Source of the DNA: 67-14 sp035502775
GTDB taxonomy: Bacteria > Actinomycetota > Thermoleophilia > Solirubrobacterales > 70-9
Assembly (NCBI GenBank): GCA_035502775.1
Contig: DATJUB010000049.1
Coordinates: 3,286 to 67,285, forward strand
Reading direction: 5' to 3'
DNA: 64,000 bases
Position numbers and translations under genes: made by a program. The notes under the pieces are model-generated. The model was not told the DNA's origin. It did not search any database and saw only the letters and a list, made by a program, of their open reading frames with translations. Shown piece after piece: positions 51,401 to 60,421 of the stretch; the first letter of the stretch is position 1, and every line of letters begins with the position of its first letter.

Positions 51401-52237
51401 TCAATGTCCGTGGGTAGGCACATCGGGCGCGCTCAGCACGCCCCAATCCAATTCAGATTCCGCCGTACGGCGATCGAGGAAGGCCGCGACTCCCTCGGCG
51501 AAAGCCGGTGAACGGGTATTGCCGGCGAACGAACGGATCTCAGCGTCCGTGTGCTCGGCGAGAGCGGCGTCCGGGCTCGCCTGAAGCAGGCGCTTCGTCG
51601 ATTCCACCGCGTTCGGCGCGAGCCGCGAGAACTCTCGGATCATCGTCTCGGTCGTCTCCGCGAGCTCCGCGGACGGGACGACGAAGTTGATCAGACCGAG
51701 ATCGAGGGCCTCGCGGGCCGAGAGGAGCTGAGAGGTGAGGAACAGCTCCAGCGCCTTGCGGTATCCGACCAGGCGCGGCAGGAACCAGCTGACACCGGCA
51801 TCGGGATTGGTCGCGAGCTTGGCGTAGCCCAGCGTGAACGCTGTGTCATCCGCGGCGATGACCACGTCGCAGGCCAGCATGGCCCCCAACCCCCCACCCG
51901 CGACGGCACCGTGGACCGAAGCGACGGTGAGTTTCGGTGACTCGTGCAGAAGCGTGACCACGGGGTTGATCCACTCGCCGATCTCGAGCACGAAATCATG
52001 GGCGTCGTCGCCCAGCTCCCGGAACGCGGCGAGGTCGCCCCCCGCGCTCCACACGGGCCCCTCGGCCCTGTGCAGGATCACCCGGATCTCGGGATCGGCA
52101 TCGGCTTCCCGCAGGACATCCAGCCATTCACGTGCGCTTTCGACGTTTATCCGGCTCGGCCCCTTGGGAGCACCGAGCGTGATCGTGGCGATCGATCCGG
52201 AGCGTTCCAAATCCGCCCAGGGACGAGTTGAACTCAT
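51401..52237 (-). CDS. Enoyl-CoA hydratase/isomerase
   Basis: 278 residues of the crotonase family. The oxyanion-hole segments VWSAGGDLAAF and HGAVAGGGLGAMLACDVVIAADD are clear. In place of the paired catalytic glutamates of true hydratases, only DAGVSWFLPRLVGYRKA is visible, as in isomerases and other crotonases. It works on an acyl-CoA in the cytoplasm, most likely in lipid or aromatic breakdown. Start ATG 52237 is typical. Confidence 0.93.
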   Translation of the reverse strand: MSSTRPWADLERSGSIATITLGAPKGPSRINVESAREWLDVLREADADPEIRVILHRAEGPVWSAGGDLAAFRELGDDAHDFVLEIGEWINPVVTLLHESPKLTVASVHGAVAGGGLGAMLACDVVIAADDTAFTLGYAKLATNPDAGVSWFLPRLVGYRKALELFLTSQLLSAREALDLGLINFVVPSAELAETTETMIREFSRLAPNAVESTKRLLQASPDAALAEHTDAEIRSFAGNTRSPAFAEGVAAFLDRRTAESELDWGVLSAPDVPTHGH

Positions 52238-52352
52238 GCGCTTGCCGATTGCTTGCTCATCATCTGACCCTAAACCTAGCCGGGACCACGCATCTATTTC
52301 CGGTGCTTGTCAGACTTCGGACATCGAACGAAGTGACCGACAGCGGCGAGAG

Positions 52353-54089
52353 ATGCAGGCCGATCGAGAGCGCCGCCGCCGGGAGCGGGAATCTCGCCCG
52401 TCACCGGGTCTGAGCCGCTTTCGGGGATCGAAGCGGACCTTCTGGCTGTTCACGGTCGGCGGTGTGGTGGTGGTCTGGGTTCTTTCCGGGTTTCTGATCC
52501 GGGCGTTCAGCTCCGGTGAGGTCCTGAACGGCACCGCCATGAGTGGGGTCCAGCTTGGTGGGCTGAGCCGGGAGCGCGCGGCGGATCGCATCGCGGACAT
52601 GCCGCCCAGGCAAGTCGAGCTCCTGCGGGCACGCGAGACCTTCGATGTCCGAACCCCGCAGGCGGGTCTCGTGGTCGACGTGGACGGCAGCGCCGACCGT
52701 GCCTACGAGGCGGGACGCAGCGGTGTCGGCGACATCCTGAAGGGTCCCCTGGTCCCGCTTCTGAACCGTGACCTTGAACCCGCCTATGACCCGGTGAACA
52801 CCAAGCGGCTCAACCGCACCGTTAACCGGATAGCCGACAAGCTGGACCGTGAGCCTTTCGTGGGTGCCCTATCGATCGACCCCGACACGCTGGCCGTGAC
52901 CATCGAGCAGCCCAAGGCCGGAGTCCGTGTGCGGCGCACCGCGACCGAGGCCATGCTGCTCGACACGTTCCGGGATGGTGGCGACTCGATGGAGATCCCG
53001 GTGCGAAGGCAGCCCGCGCCGAGCCCGGCCGAGGTTCAGGCCGTCGCCCGGGACGCCGAGCGCTACCTCCAGAGCCCCGTTCGGATCGAGACCGCGGGTG
53101 GCCCGGCCACCTTCACGCCACAGGAGATCGCGGGAGTGCTCGCCGTGGAATCGGCCGGCGAGGAGCCCGACGCCGGCATCCGCCTGGGCGCCGATACCGG
53201 GAAGGTCGAGTCGCTCGTGGCCGATTTCGCGGGGAGCCGCGACAAGCCGGCACGGGATGCCGCGATCGACGCTCCCGCCCTGCCTCCGGTGAATCTGAGC
53301 GAGCAGGGAGACCTCAGCTGGCAGCCGAAGCCCGGTGCGGCCGGCGTGAAGCCCGACCGGGTCGGGCGCGAGATCCGTCAGCGGCAGGCGGTCGAGAACC
53401 TGACCGGCGCGATCCGGGACGGTGAGCACAGGGTCCGCTTCCCGACCGAACGGGTGGTTCCCGAGGTGACCACCGGCGAGGTGAAGAACGCGTCGTCTCT
53501 GCTCGGAACCTTCACCACCAGCTTCCCCTGCTGTGAGCCACGGGTGACGAACATCCAGCGGATGGCGGAGACCGTTGACGGAACCGTGATCGGTCCCGGC
53601 GAGCAGTTCTCGCTGAACGGCGTCGCCGGTGAGCGGACGAGGGCGAACGGGTACAAGCCGGCCCCCACCATCGGCGAGGGCAACACCCTGGTCGACTCGG
53701 TCGGCGGCGGTGTCTCCCAGTTCTCCACCACTCTCTACAACGCCGCCTATTTCGCCGGCCTGCAGATCGATTCCCACACCCCGCACAGCTTCTACATCAG
53801 CCGCTATCCCCCGGGACGCGAATCGACCCTCAGCTTCGGCTCGATCGATCTGCTCTGGACCAATGACACCGATGCTCCGGTGGTGGTGCGTTCCTCGGCC
53901 TCCGACACCGCGGTCACGGTCAGCATCTACGGCGGCAATGGCGGACGCAAGGTGAAGGCGGAGACCCAGTCGAGATCCGACACCGGCAAGGGCGGCTTCG
54001 ACATCACCATCGACCGTGTGATCGTCTACGGCGACGGGACCCGCGCCCGCGAGCCCTTCACGACCAGCTACGGCGTGCCGGCCGAGTGA
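52353..54089 (+). CDS. VanW-family protein with peptidoglycan-binding-like repeats
   Basis: 578 residues from ATG 52353. A very basic N-terminus (RERRRRERESR) precedes one membrane helix (TFWLFTVGGVVVVWVLSGF, about 29-47). Two YoaR-like/PG_binding_4 repeats (about 60-200 and 215-340) are followed by a VanW domain with LLGTFTTSFPCC, GEQFSLN, GGGVSQFSTTLYNAAYFAGL and SHTPHSFYISRYPPGRE. The protein lies outside the membrane and is thought to act on the cell wall; VanW's exact activity is unknown. Confidence 0.92.
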   Translation: MQADRERRRRERESRPSPGLSRFRGSKRTFWLFTVGGVVVVWVLSGFLIRAFSSGEVLNGTAMSGVQLGGLSRERAADRIADMPPRQVELLRARETFDVRTPQAGLVVDVDGSADRAYEAGRSGVGDILKGPLVPLLNRDLEPAYDPVNTKRLNRTVNRIADKLDREPFVGALSIDPDTLAVTIEQPKAGVRVRRTATEAMLLDTFRDGGDSMEIPVRRQPAPSPAEVQAVARDAERYLQSPVRIETAGGPATFTPQEIAGVLAVESAGEEPDAGIRLGADTGKVESLVADFAGSRDKPARDAAIDAPALPPVNLSEQGDLSWQPKPGAAGVKPDRVGREIRQRQAVENLTGAIRDGEHRVRFPTERVVPEVTTGEVKNASSLLGTFTTSFPCCEPRVTNIQRMAETVDGTVIGPGEQFSLNGVAGERTRANGYKPAPTIGEGNTLVDSVGGGVSQFSTTLYNAAYFAGLQIDSHTPHSFYISRYPPGRESTLSFGSIDLLWTNDTDAPVVVRSSASDTAVTVSIYGGNGGRKVKAETQSRSDTGKGGFDITIDRVIVYGDGTRAREPFTTSYGVPAE

Positions 54090-54119
54090 TCGTCCGCGGC
54101 CGGCAACGGCCGCTGACCT

Positions 54120-54475
54120 CTAGTCCGGCTGCCGCAGGATCTTCTCCATCGACTTGCCCCTCGCCAGTTCGTCGATGAGCTTGTCCATGTAGCGGATCTC
54201 TCGCATCAGGGGATCCTCTATCTCCTCGACCCGGAGCCGCAGATCACACCGGTGATCAGGTCCCGGGACGGATTGAGTTTCGGGGCCTCATCGAAGAAGG
54301 ACTCCAGATTCGTCTCCTTCTCGATCTGGCGCTCGAGCTCGCCCTGGCTGTATCCGGTGAGCCAGCGGATGATCTCGTCCACCTCGTCCTTGGTCCGGTC
54401 CTTCTTTTCCGCCTTGGCGAGGTAGAGCGGATAGACGCTCGCGAAGCTGATCCCGAAGATCCGATGTCCTGCCAC
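54120..54475 (-). pseudogene. DUF2200 gene broken by a 1-base shift
   Basis: ATG 54475 opens a frame matching DUF2200 (HRIFGISFASVYPLYLAKAEKK, DEIIRWLTGYSQGEL, LNPSRDLITGVICG) that stops after 85 residues. One base off, it continues RVEEIEDPLMREIRYMDKLI, DELARGKSMEKILRQPD, the family's normal C-terminus, to the stop at 54120. A single lost C near 54233-54240 restores about 118 residues, the usual length. It is either a recent mutation or a sequencing error. Confidence 0.85.
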
Positions 54476-54591
54476 TGCGCTCCTCCCGTCGGTGGTGCCT
54501 GATCACACTCTCGTCTCTTTCAGCCTATGTGCTCGGCAAGAGGGGGCTCAGGCCCCTTGCCCGAACGGAGGCGGCCTGGAACGCTGGCGCG

Positions 54592-55980
54592 ATGTCTGAA
54601 TTCAATATCCGCACGCGCGGGATGGTCGTCGCTCTTCTCGTGCTGTTCGGGCTGTCCATGCTGCCCGCATCGGCCTCGGCTGGTCTCTCTCCGTCCCAGA
54701 TCAATTTCCCGCTGACATCACCGGGCAGCACCTCGGCCGCGCGGGTCGTGACGCTTTCCAACACCAGTGGCGCACCGCTGACCGTGTCCTTCTCGGTCAA
54801 TGGTCATCCCGCCTTCCTGGTGGAAAACCACGATTGCCCGGCACAGCTCGCCCCCGGGGCGTCCTGCCAATTGCTGGTGTCATTCAAGCCGACCACCGTC
54901 GGCGTCGCCTACACCGAGCTCACCGTTCCGGGCAACGGCTACACGTCCCTGGTCGGCCAGACACCGACCCCCGAGGGCACGATCACGCCCGGTGACGCCC
55001 AGGATTTCGGCCTGGCGGTCCCCGGTGCCCCCAAGACGCGGCATTTCACGATCGAGTCCACCGGAGCGATCCCTCTTCCGATCGCCGAGGTCACGCCTTC
55101 CGGCATGAACAGCGAAGACTTCTCCATCGTCCAGTCCAACGCCTGCATCGGCGAACTTGAACCGGGTGACACCTGCGAGTTCGATGTCCGGTTCGATCCG
55201 GTACCCGGATGGCACCGCGAGCGCGAGGCGCTTCTGGTGGCCTTGGACCCGGACGACAACGCCCTGCTGCTGGTCGAGCTCAGCGGCAGCACCACGGTCG
55301 CCGAGCACACGGTCACTCCGGACTTCAAGGATTTCGGCGAAGCGGCGATCGGTACCGGGATCACCCGGCAGCCGGCGACCTTCACGATCACCTCGACCGG
55401 TGATGCTCCCCTCCCCTATTCGGGCAGCGAGATCATCGGCGGCAACGACACCGGTTCCTACTCGATCGAGGACTCATGCCCTTCGTCACTCCCGCCGGGT
55501 GAGAGCTGCTCGGTGCGGGTGAGGTTCGATCCGACCTCCGGGGTCGCCGGTCCTCGTCCGGCCGCGATCACGCTCAAGGCCGGGATCAGCGAATCCGCCT
55601 ACAGCACGATCCTAATGACCGGTACGGCCGTAGACGCTCCCGTCGTGCCGCCACCCGGCAAGGCCGACCTGACACTGAGACTGAAGTCGGCGAAGAAGGT
55701 CCGGCGGGGCGGAACGCTGGTTCTGAGCACGACCGTGACCAATACTGGAGATGCCCCGGCCGCATCGGTGAGGCTCGGAGTGAAAGCGCCGAACAGGCTG
55801 GTCAGGAAGGTCCGTCCGGTCCGGATCTCCGGGCTCGCGGCCGGTCGGTCGGTGACCAGGAAGATCAGGGTCAAGGTCAAGCGATCGGCGAGAAAGGGCC
55901 GGAAGCTGGCCCTGAAGGTCTCCGCGAGCGGAAGCGGATTTTCCGCGCAGACCGCGAGGCGGACCGTCAGGATCCTCTAG
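54592..55980 (+). CDS. Secreted abnormal-spindle-like/CARDB adhesion-type protein
   Basis: 462 residues from ATG 54592. The signal peptide (MVVALLVLFGLSMLPASASA) ends at about 30. Three Ig-like ASPM/SPD-2-Hydin-type repeats follow, each ending in a LPPGESC or LEPGDTC motif (APGASCQLLVSFKP, EPGDTCEFDVRFDP, PPGESCSVRVRFDP). A Lys/Arg-rich CARDB domain closes the protein (TLVLSTTVTNTGDAPAASVRL). It is likely a cell-surface protein; no enzyme domain is present. It converges with the acetyltransferase with a 4-base overlap. Confidence 0.82.
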   Translation: MSEFNIRTRGMVVALLVLFGLSMLPASASAGLSPSQINFPLTSPGSTSAARVVTLSNTSGAPLTVSFSVNGHPAFLVENHDCPAQLAPGASCQLLVSFKPTTVGVAYTELTVPGNGYTSLVGQTPTPEGTITPGDAQDFGLAVPGAPKTRHFTIESTGAIPLPIAEVTPSGMNSEDFSIVQSNACIGELEPGDTCEFDVRFDPVPGWHREREALLVALDPDDNALLLVELSGSTTVAEHTVTPDFKDFGEAAIGTGITRQPATFTITSTGDAPLPYSGSEIIGGNDTGSYSIEDSCPSSLPPGESCSVRVRFDPTSGVAGPRPAAITLKAGISESAYSTILMTGTAVDAPVVPPPGKADLTLRLKSAKKVRRGGTLVLSTTVTNTGDAPAASVRLGVKAPNRLVRKVRPVRISGLAAGRSVTRKIRVKVKRSARKGRKLALKVSASGSGFSAQTARRTVRIL

Positions 55981-56525
55981 AGGTCCCTCACGACCTTCGC
56001 GGGAACACCGGCCACGAGCGTCGCTGGCGGCACGTCCCTCGTGACCACGGCACCGGCGGCCACGACCGCGTCGGCACCAATGGTCACACCCTGGAGAATC
56101 GTCGCGCCGGTGCCGATCCAGACGTTTCGCCCGACCACGATCGGCGCCCCGGTGACCGCCTTGCGGCGCCGGGCGGGATCGGTCGGATGTCCGCTGGAGA
56201 TGAGATTGACCTTGGGGCCGATCATCACCTCGTCCCCGATCTCGATACCGCCGATGTCGGAAAGCGTGCAGCCCTGGTTGATGAACACATCCCGGCCCAC
56301 CGCGATGTTCAGCCCCAGGTCCGAGTAGACGGGCGGAATCAGCCTGAAGCTCTCGTGAACCGGCCGCCCGGTCAGCTCTGACCAGGCGGCACGGATCGCG
56401 TCTTCGTCATCGAGGGTCAGCCGGTTAAGACGGTTGGTCAGCCGCACTGCTCTCTTGACCTTGTTGAAATCAACGCCAATCTCAAGCCGGCCACGCCCGG
56501 AATTCTCGTCCGGAATGTCGGTCAA
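55977..56525 (-). CDS. Hexapeptide-repeat acetyltransferase (LacA/Maa-like)
   Basis: 182 residues. The left-handed beta-helix repeats are seen in NIAVGRDVFINQGCTLSDIGGIEIG, IVVGRNVWIGTGATILQGV and IGADAVVAAGAVVTRDV. The catalytic His lies in SSGHPTDPARRR. It is a maltose/galactoside O-acetyltransferase-type enzyme that uses acetyl-CoA. The substrate cannot be told. Confidence 0.93.
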   Translation of the reverse strand: MTDIPDENSGRGRLEIGVDFNKVKRAVRLTNRLNRLTLDDEDAIRAAWSELTGRPVHESFRLIPPVYSDLGLNIAVGRDVFINQGCTLSDIGGIEIGDEVMIGPKVNLISSGHPTDPARRRKAVTGAPIVVGRNVWIGTGATILQGVTIGADAVVAAGAVVTRDVPPATLVAGVPAKVVRDL

Positions 56526-56565
56526 CTGAAAACTCAGTATCGGTATTTCATTCCGGCGACATCAC

Positions 56566-57372
56566 TCAATTATTGACGTACACTTGCCTGTTGTCGCACG
56601 TTGTGTTGGCCGTTCCAGTCACGTGGTAGTCGCTGACACAGAGACTTATGTAGTTGGTCTCTCCCTGCCGAAACTGTGCCGAAGTCGTGTTCAGATTGAA
56701 CGTATTGCTTGAGAGCTGCGGGCACGGAGACATCACGCTTGAGTTGGTTGTGCACGCTTCCGTGAAACCGCCGTAAGGCTGAAGATTCACAAGCACGAAG
56801 AGTCTTCTGACGCCGCTCTGACCGTCAGCTCCCTCCACCTTCACGGTTCTGGTTCCCGAAACGGTTCCCGGATTGAACATCGTTCCGGAGCCTCCCGCGT
56901 ATTCCGGAGCGGTGTAGTCCTCAATCGTCGCGCTCACGTCACGAAACGACACCCATGAATTCAGGCTGTTGCACCCCCAGATGGCGCAACTGATCTTGGC
57001 CGACAATCCCAGGCCGGAAACGAACCCGGACCCGCTCGGCGAGATAGTGATCGCTTCCTCGGCAAACGAATCTAGCCAGTACTCCGTCCTTGTGAATCTC
57101 ATTCCCGGGAAAAGCTTGTACTCCATGGTGGCCCACTCTGAAGCATTCCAGTATTGGTGAGTCCGGAGTTTGATCGTCGAGTTGGAAGAACAAGTGTTGA
57201 CGACGGTGAAATTGACTCCTGACCAGCTTGCCTCGGTGGTGAGGCCCCCAGTGCTGCTGCTGCCGCTACGGCAGGGAGTGAACTCATAGAAACCCGCCTG
57301 TGCTTGAGGCGCCACTCCGACCGCACCACAGACCATCGCTGCAACCACAACCATGCACCGAACCAACCTCAT
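56566..57372 (-). CDS. Secreted protein of unknown function, low GC
   Basis: 268 residues from ATG 57372 with a perfect AGGAGG four bases before it. The signal peptide (VRCMVVVAAMVCGAVGVAPQAQA) is cleaved before AGFYEF. The mature protein is beta-rich with at least six cysteines (CSSNSTIKL, CAIWGCNSL, CTTNSSVMSPC, CVSDYHVTGTANTTC), probably disulfide-linked. It resembles other secreted Ser/Thr-rich proteins with C-terminal DNRQVYV(N)N. GC is lower than its neighbours. No family is recognised. Confidence 0.75.
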   Translation of the reverse strand: MRLVRCMVVVAAMVCGAVGVAPQAQAGFYEFTPCRSGSSSTGGLTTEASWSGVNFTVVNTCSSNSTIKLRTHQYWNASEWATMEYKLFPGMRFTRTEYWLDSFAEEAITISPSGSGFVSGLGLSAKISCAIWGCNSLNSWVSFRDVSATIEDYTAPEYAGGSGTMFNPGTVSGTRTVKVEGADGQSGVRRLFVLVNLQPYGGFTEACTTNSSVMSPCPQLSSNTFNLNTTSAQFRQGETNYISLCVSDYHVTGTANTTCDNRQVYVNN

Positions 57373-57535
57373 GCTTCCTCCTGTCACAGTGCTGCTTCCA
57401 GTTCGCAAGAGTATAGCGACCAGGAATTCCCCTACTAGTTGTTCAGGTAGATTTGCTTGTTCTGACAAGTGGTACGAGATAGCGAAGTGACTTCATGTTT
57501 CTTCCTGAATGGGGTGCCTAGACTGGTTGAACTGA

Positions 57536-59368
57536 TCAGCGCTGGTATCTGAGAATGACGGTTTTCGAAGCTTTGGCCTTGCCGCTCTTCGCCGTGATCC
57601 GGAGCTTCGTCTTCGCGCCCTTGGCGTTGGCCTTGACCCTGGTCTTCACGGCCACGACCTTGCTCTTGCCAGCGGCCAGCACCTTCAGGGTCTTGCAGGC
57701 TCCTCCGCGCTTCAGTGCGGCTCCCTTGACACAGACCTTGACCGGCCTGGTGCCCATGGTTCCCGTGTTGGAGACCTTGACCCGGACCTTGTAGGACTTG
57801 CCCTTGCGTGCCTTGGCCTTCTTGCCGGCGAGCTTCACCTTGAGCTTCTTGGTCAGCTGGTGCGGCTTGCCTGGGTTCATCGGACTGGCCGTGGCGGTGC
57901 CGCCGAGAGGCTTCTCGACCCGGTTCTTGTAGTTCTCACCCTCGGTGGCGCCGTCGCTCGGCGGACCGAAGTAGCGGGTGCGCTTGACCGTGAGGTTGTT
58001 GAACGGAGCGTTTCTCGGATCCGTGTTCGGTGTGAGCGGTCCGAGGATGCCGAAGCCGCTCGCGCCGATCGACTGCCCGTCGCCTCCGCACTGGGTCTCG
58101 GCGCCGCCACCGGGGCTCGACTGGTCCAGGTAGTAGTTGCCGAAGTTGGCCGCCGGGATGTCGGTGTCGGCACCGACCACGGTGCTCACCGAACCCTGAG
58201 GTCCGGAAAGCTGCTGCCAGCCGTACCCGCCGTTGGCGATATCGGCCGACGTGGTCGCGACCAGCAGGTCGGGGTTGCCGTCCACCGGAACGCCGTCGGT
58301 GTTCTTCATGTCGCGATAGGTCATGCCGATCGCACTCGGAGCGTAATCGGTCCAGGCGTACAGATCTGCCATCGGGTGCACCCTGAGGAAGACCGTGTTC
58401 TTTTCCTGGTTCGAGTAGTAGATGTGCTCACGCTGCACGAACGGCCCGCTGTTGGCGCCCATGTAGGAGCGCAGGGCCCGGACCGGACCGTCCTTCACCA
58501 CGATGTAGGTGCCCTCGTCGTCGGTCGCACCGTCGTTGCCGGCCCAGGTGTCCTCGGTCCAGCGGCCGGAGAAGGTGTATTCCGAGCGGACGCAGACGGT
58601 CTTGGTGGCCTGGGCCACCTCACGATCGAGGATGTCGACCCCGGTGGAGTCACCCGCCTTCACCTTCAGCTCGTCTTCCATCCAGCGGTCGAACGAGTGG
58701 AGTTCGTAGCTGTCCGTCTTGACCGTCGAATCCTCGGGATTGCTCGAGTTGACGTATCCGTAGTCGTTCAGCAGGGTCTGCCCCGGAGCGAGTCCGGTGA
58801 GCTTGAAGTCGTACCTCACATAGTCCTGGCCGGCCGACTGGTCCATGCCGCCCGTCGCCTTGAACAGGTAAATCGCGCCGCTTCCGGAGGAGACCTGGTC
58901 GTCTACCGCGACCTTCACGCCGCTCTTGCCGTCGACGCCCTTCGGTGAAGCCGCCCATGACGGTGCGACCTCGCCGGCGTCCCCGCCCATGAAGACGAAC
59001 TCGTCGTCGTTGTCGAAGCCGGCATCGGCGTCGGCGCCGGAGCGGGTCTTCGCGTCCGCGTAGACCTCGAGATCGAAGCTCGCGGGCGATGCGATGTAGG
59101 GATTGCCGCCGGCCGCCTCGGGATAAAGCTGGCGGACGCTGATCGTGTGCCGCTCATCGACCTGAACCGGGATCTGTGTCCAATCGTTGCTCGACCACTT
59201 GAATCCGACGATCTGGCCGGGCTGTGCGCCGACCAGTCCCGGCAGATCGCTGCCCTTCAGCACGACCGGATCGCCCGCGCGCTGCTCAAGCGCGGCGTTG
59301 GCCTGTCCGGCACCGAGCATGCCGACAGCGAAAACTACGAGTCCCGTCAATCCCGCGGAAAACTTCAC
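57536..59368 (-). CDS. Large secreted protein with Lys-rich CARDB-like tail
   Basis: 610 residues from GTG 59368 with GGAGGAGAGA upstream. The signal peptide ends at about 28 (ANA/AL). The middle (VGFKWSSNDWTQIPVQVDERHTIS, WAGNDGATDDEGTYIVVKDGPVRALRSYMGA, MTYRDMKNTDGVPVDGNPDLLVATTS) is unique but protein-like with Asp/Gly/Trp. The C-terminal ~95 residues are a Lys/Ala-rich beta-sandwich (KVRVKVSNTGTMGTRPVKVCV), the style seen in many exported proteins of this lineage. No enzyme motif is found. Confidence 0.78.
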   Translation of the reverse strand: MKFSAGLTGLVVFAVGMLGAGQANAALEQRAGDPVVLKGSDLPGLVGAQPGQIVGFKWSSNDWTQIPVQVDERHTISVRQLYPEAAGGNPYIASPASFDLEVYADAKTRSGADADAGFDNDDEFVFMGGDAGEVAPSWAASPKGVDGKSGVKVAVDDQVSSGSGAIYLFKATGGMDQSAGQDYVRYDFKLTGLAPGQTLLNDYGYVNSSNPEDSTVKTDSYELHSFDRWMEDELKVKAGDSTGVDILDREVAQATKTVCVRSEYTFSGRWTEDTWAGNDGATDDEGTYIVVKDGPVRALRSYMGANSGPFVQREHIYYSNQEKNTVFLRVHPMADLYAWTDYAPSAIGMTYRDMKNTDGVPVDGNPDLLVATTSADIANGGYGWQQLSGPQGSVSTVVGADTDIPAANFGNYYLDQSSPGGGAETQCGGDGQSIGASGFGILGPLTPNTDPRNAPFNNLTVKRTRYFGPPSDGATEGENYKNRVEKPLGGTATASPMNPGKPHQLTKKLKVKLAGKKAKARKGKSYKVRVKVSNTGTMGTRPVKVCVKGAALKRGGACKTLKVLAAGKSKVVAVKTRVKANAKGAKTKLRITAKSGKAKASKTVILRYQR

Positions 59369-59452
59369 TCTCTCTCCTCCACCGTGTAAGCGAATGTGAC
59401 CCCTGTCGCGCAAAGATACCGGGTCGGACGGTCGGCGATCGGGCCCCGGCGG

Positions 59453-60325
59453 CTAGGCCGACTCCCCTGGATCGGGCGGGAGATGCGCTCGCAGCCACTC
59501 GATCACATCCCCGGTGACCCGCTCGCGGTCTTCCGGTGGTTCGTTGATCAATTCGTGGACGAACCCCTCGTAGACGATGATCCGCTTGTCCGGCGAACCG
59601 GCCCGCTCGGCGATCTCGCGGCTGCCCGCGGCGGGCACGATCGGATCGGCCGAGCCCGCGATCACCAGCAAGGGGATCCGGAGACCCGCCACCTCGTCCG
59701 GCAGCACCGACATCGCGTCCAGAAGCTCGGTGACGGTTCTGGCCGGCTGCGCTCCCAGATGCACCAAGGGATCGCCCCGGTAGATGCGTTCCTCCTCCGG
59801 ATCACGGGATATGCCCTCGAGGGGCAGCCGGTTGACCGGGAGCCTCGGAGCGATCCGTCCGATCAGTTTCACGATCTTTCGCTGGATCCCGGGAACGTCG
59901 AGGCCCTCCAGCGAGACCGCCGCCGAGGAAAGGACGAGTCCGGCGAGCTTGTCCTGGTGCCGGATCGCGTACCGGAGGCCGATCGTGCCGCCCATGCTGT
60001 GGGCGAACATGAAGATCGGCAGATCGGGCCGCTCCTCCCGGGCGAGATCGATCACGTGGTCCACGTCGGCGACCGCGTCGTCGAGTCGCGGCACGACACC
60101 GCGATGCCCTTCGCTCCGGCCGTGGCCCCGGTGATCGTTCGCCCAGACCGAGAACCCCTCGTCCGCCAGCCGCCGGGCGAATCGGGTGTAGCGGTCACCG
60201 TGCTCTCCGTATCCATGCACGATCACCACCTGCGCCATGGCCGTGCCGGAGATCCAGGCGCGCAGGTGTATCCGGCCTCCGCCGACCCCGGTGAAGCTCT
60301 CCTCGATTCGACCGCTTTCAGGCAC
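59453..60325 (-). CDS. Monoacylglycerol-lipase-like alpha/beta hydrolase
   Basis: 290 residues. The HGYGEHGDRYTRFARRLAD oxyanion block, the DHRGHGRSEGHRG turn, nucleophile Ser in AHSMGGTI, Asp in AGSADPIVPA and His in FVHELINEP make a complete triad. The HGxGEH signature and overall order match monoglyceride lipases/lysophospholipases. No signal peptide is seen, so it is probably cytoplasmic. Confidence 0.93.
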   Translation of the reverse strand: MPESGRIEESFTGVGGGRIHLRAWISGTAMAQVVIVHGYGEHGDRYTRFARRLADEGFSVWANDHRGHGRSEGHRGVVPRLDDAVADVDHVIDLAREERPDLPIFMFAHSMGGTIGLRYAIRHQDKLAGLVLSSAAVSLEGLDVPGIQRKIVKLIGRIAPRLPVNRLPLEGISRDPEEERIYRGDPLVHLGAQPARTVTELLDAMSVLPDEVAGLRIPLLVIAGSADPIVPAAGSREIAERAGSPDKRIIVYEGFVHELINEPPEDRERVTGDVIEWLRAHLPPDPGESA

Positions 60326-60421
60326 CGTTCCTCCTCGGGCAGCTTGGTGAGGCGATGTTAGTCAGAGATCCGGCCGCCGCGTTCGCCCCGCTCGACGCCA
60401 CCGGACATCACAGCGGCCGCT

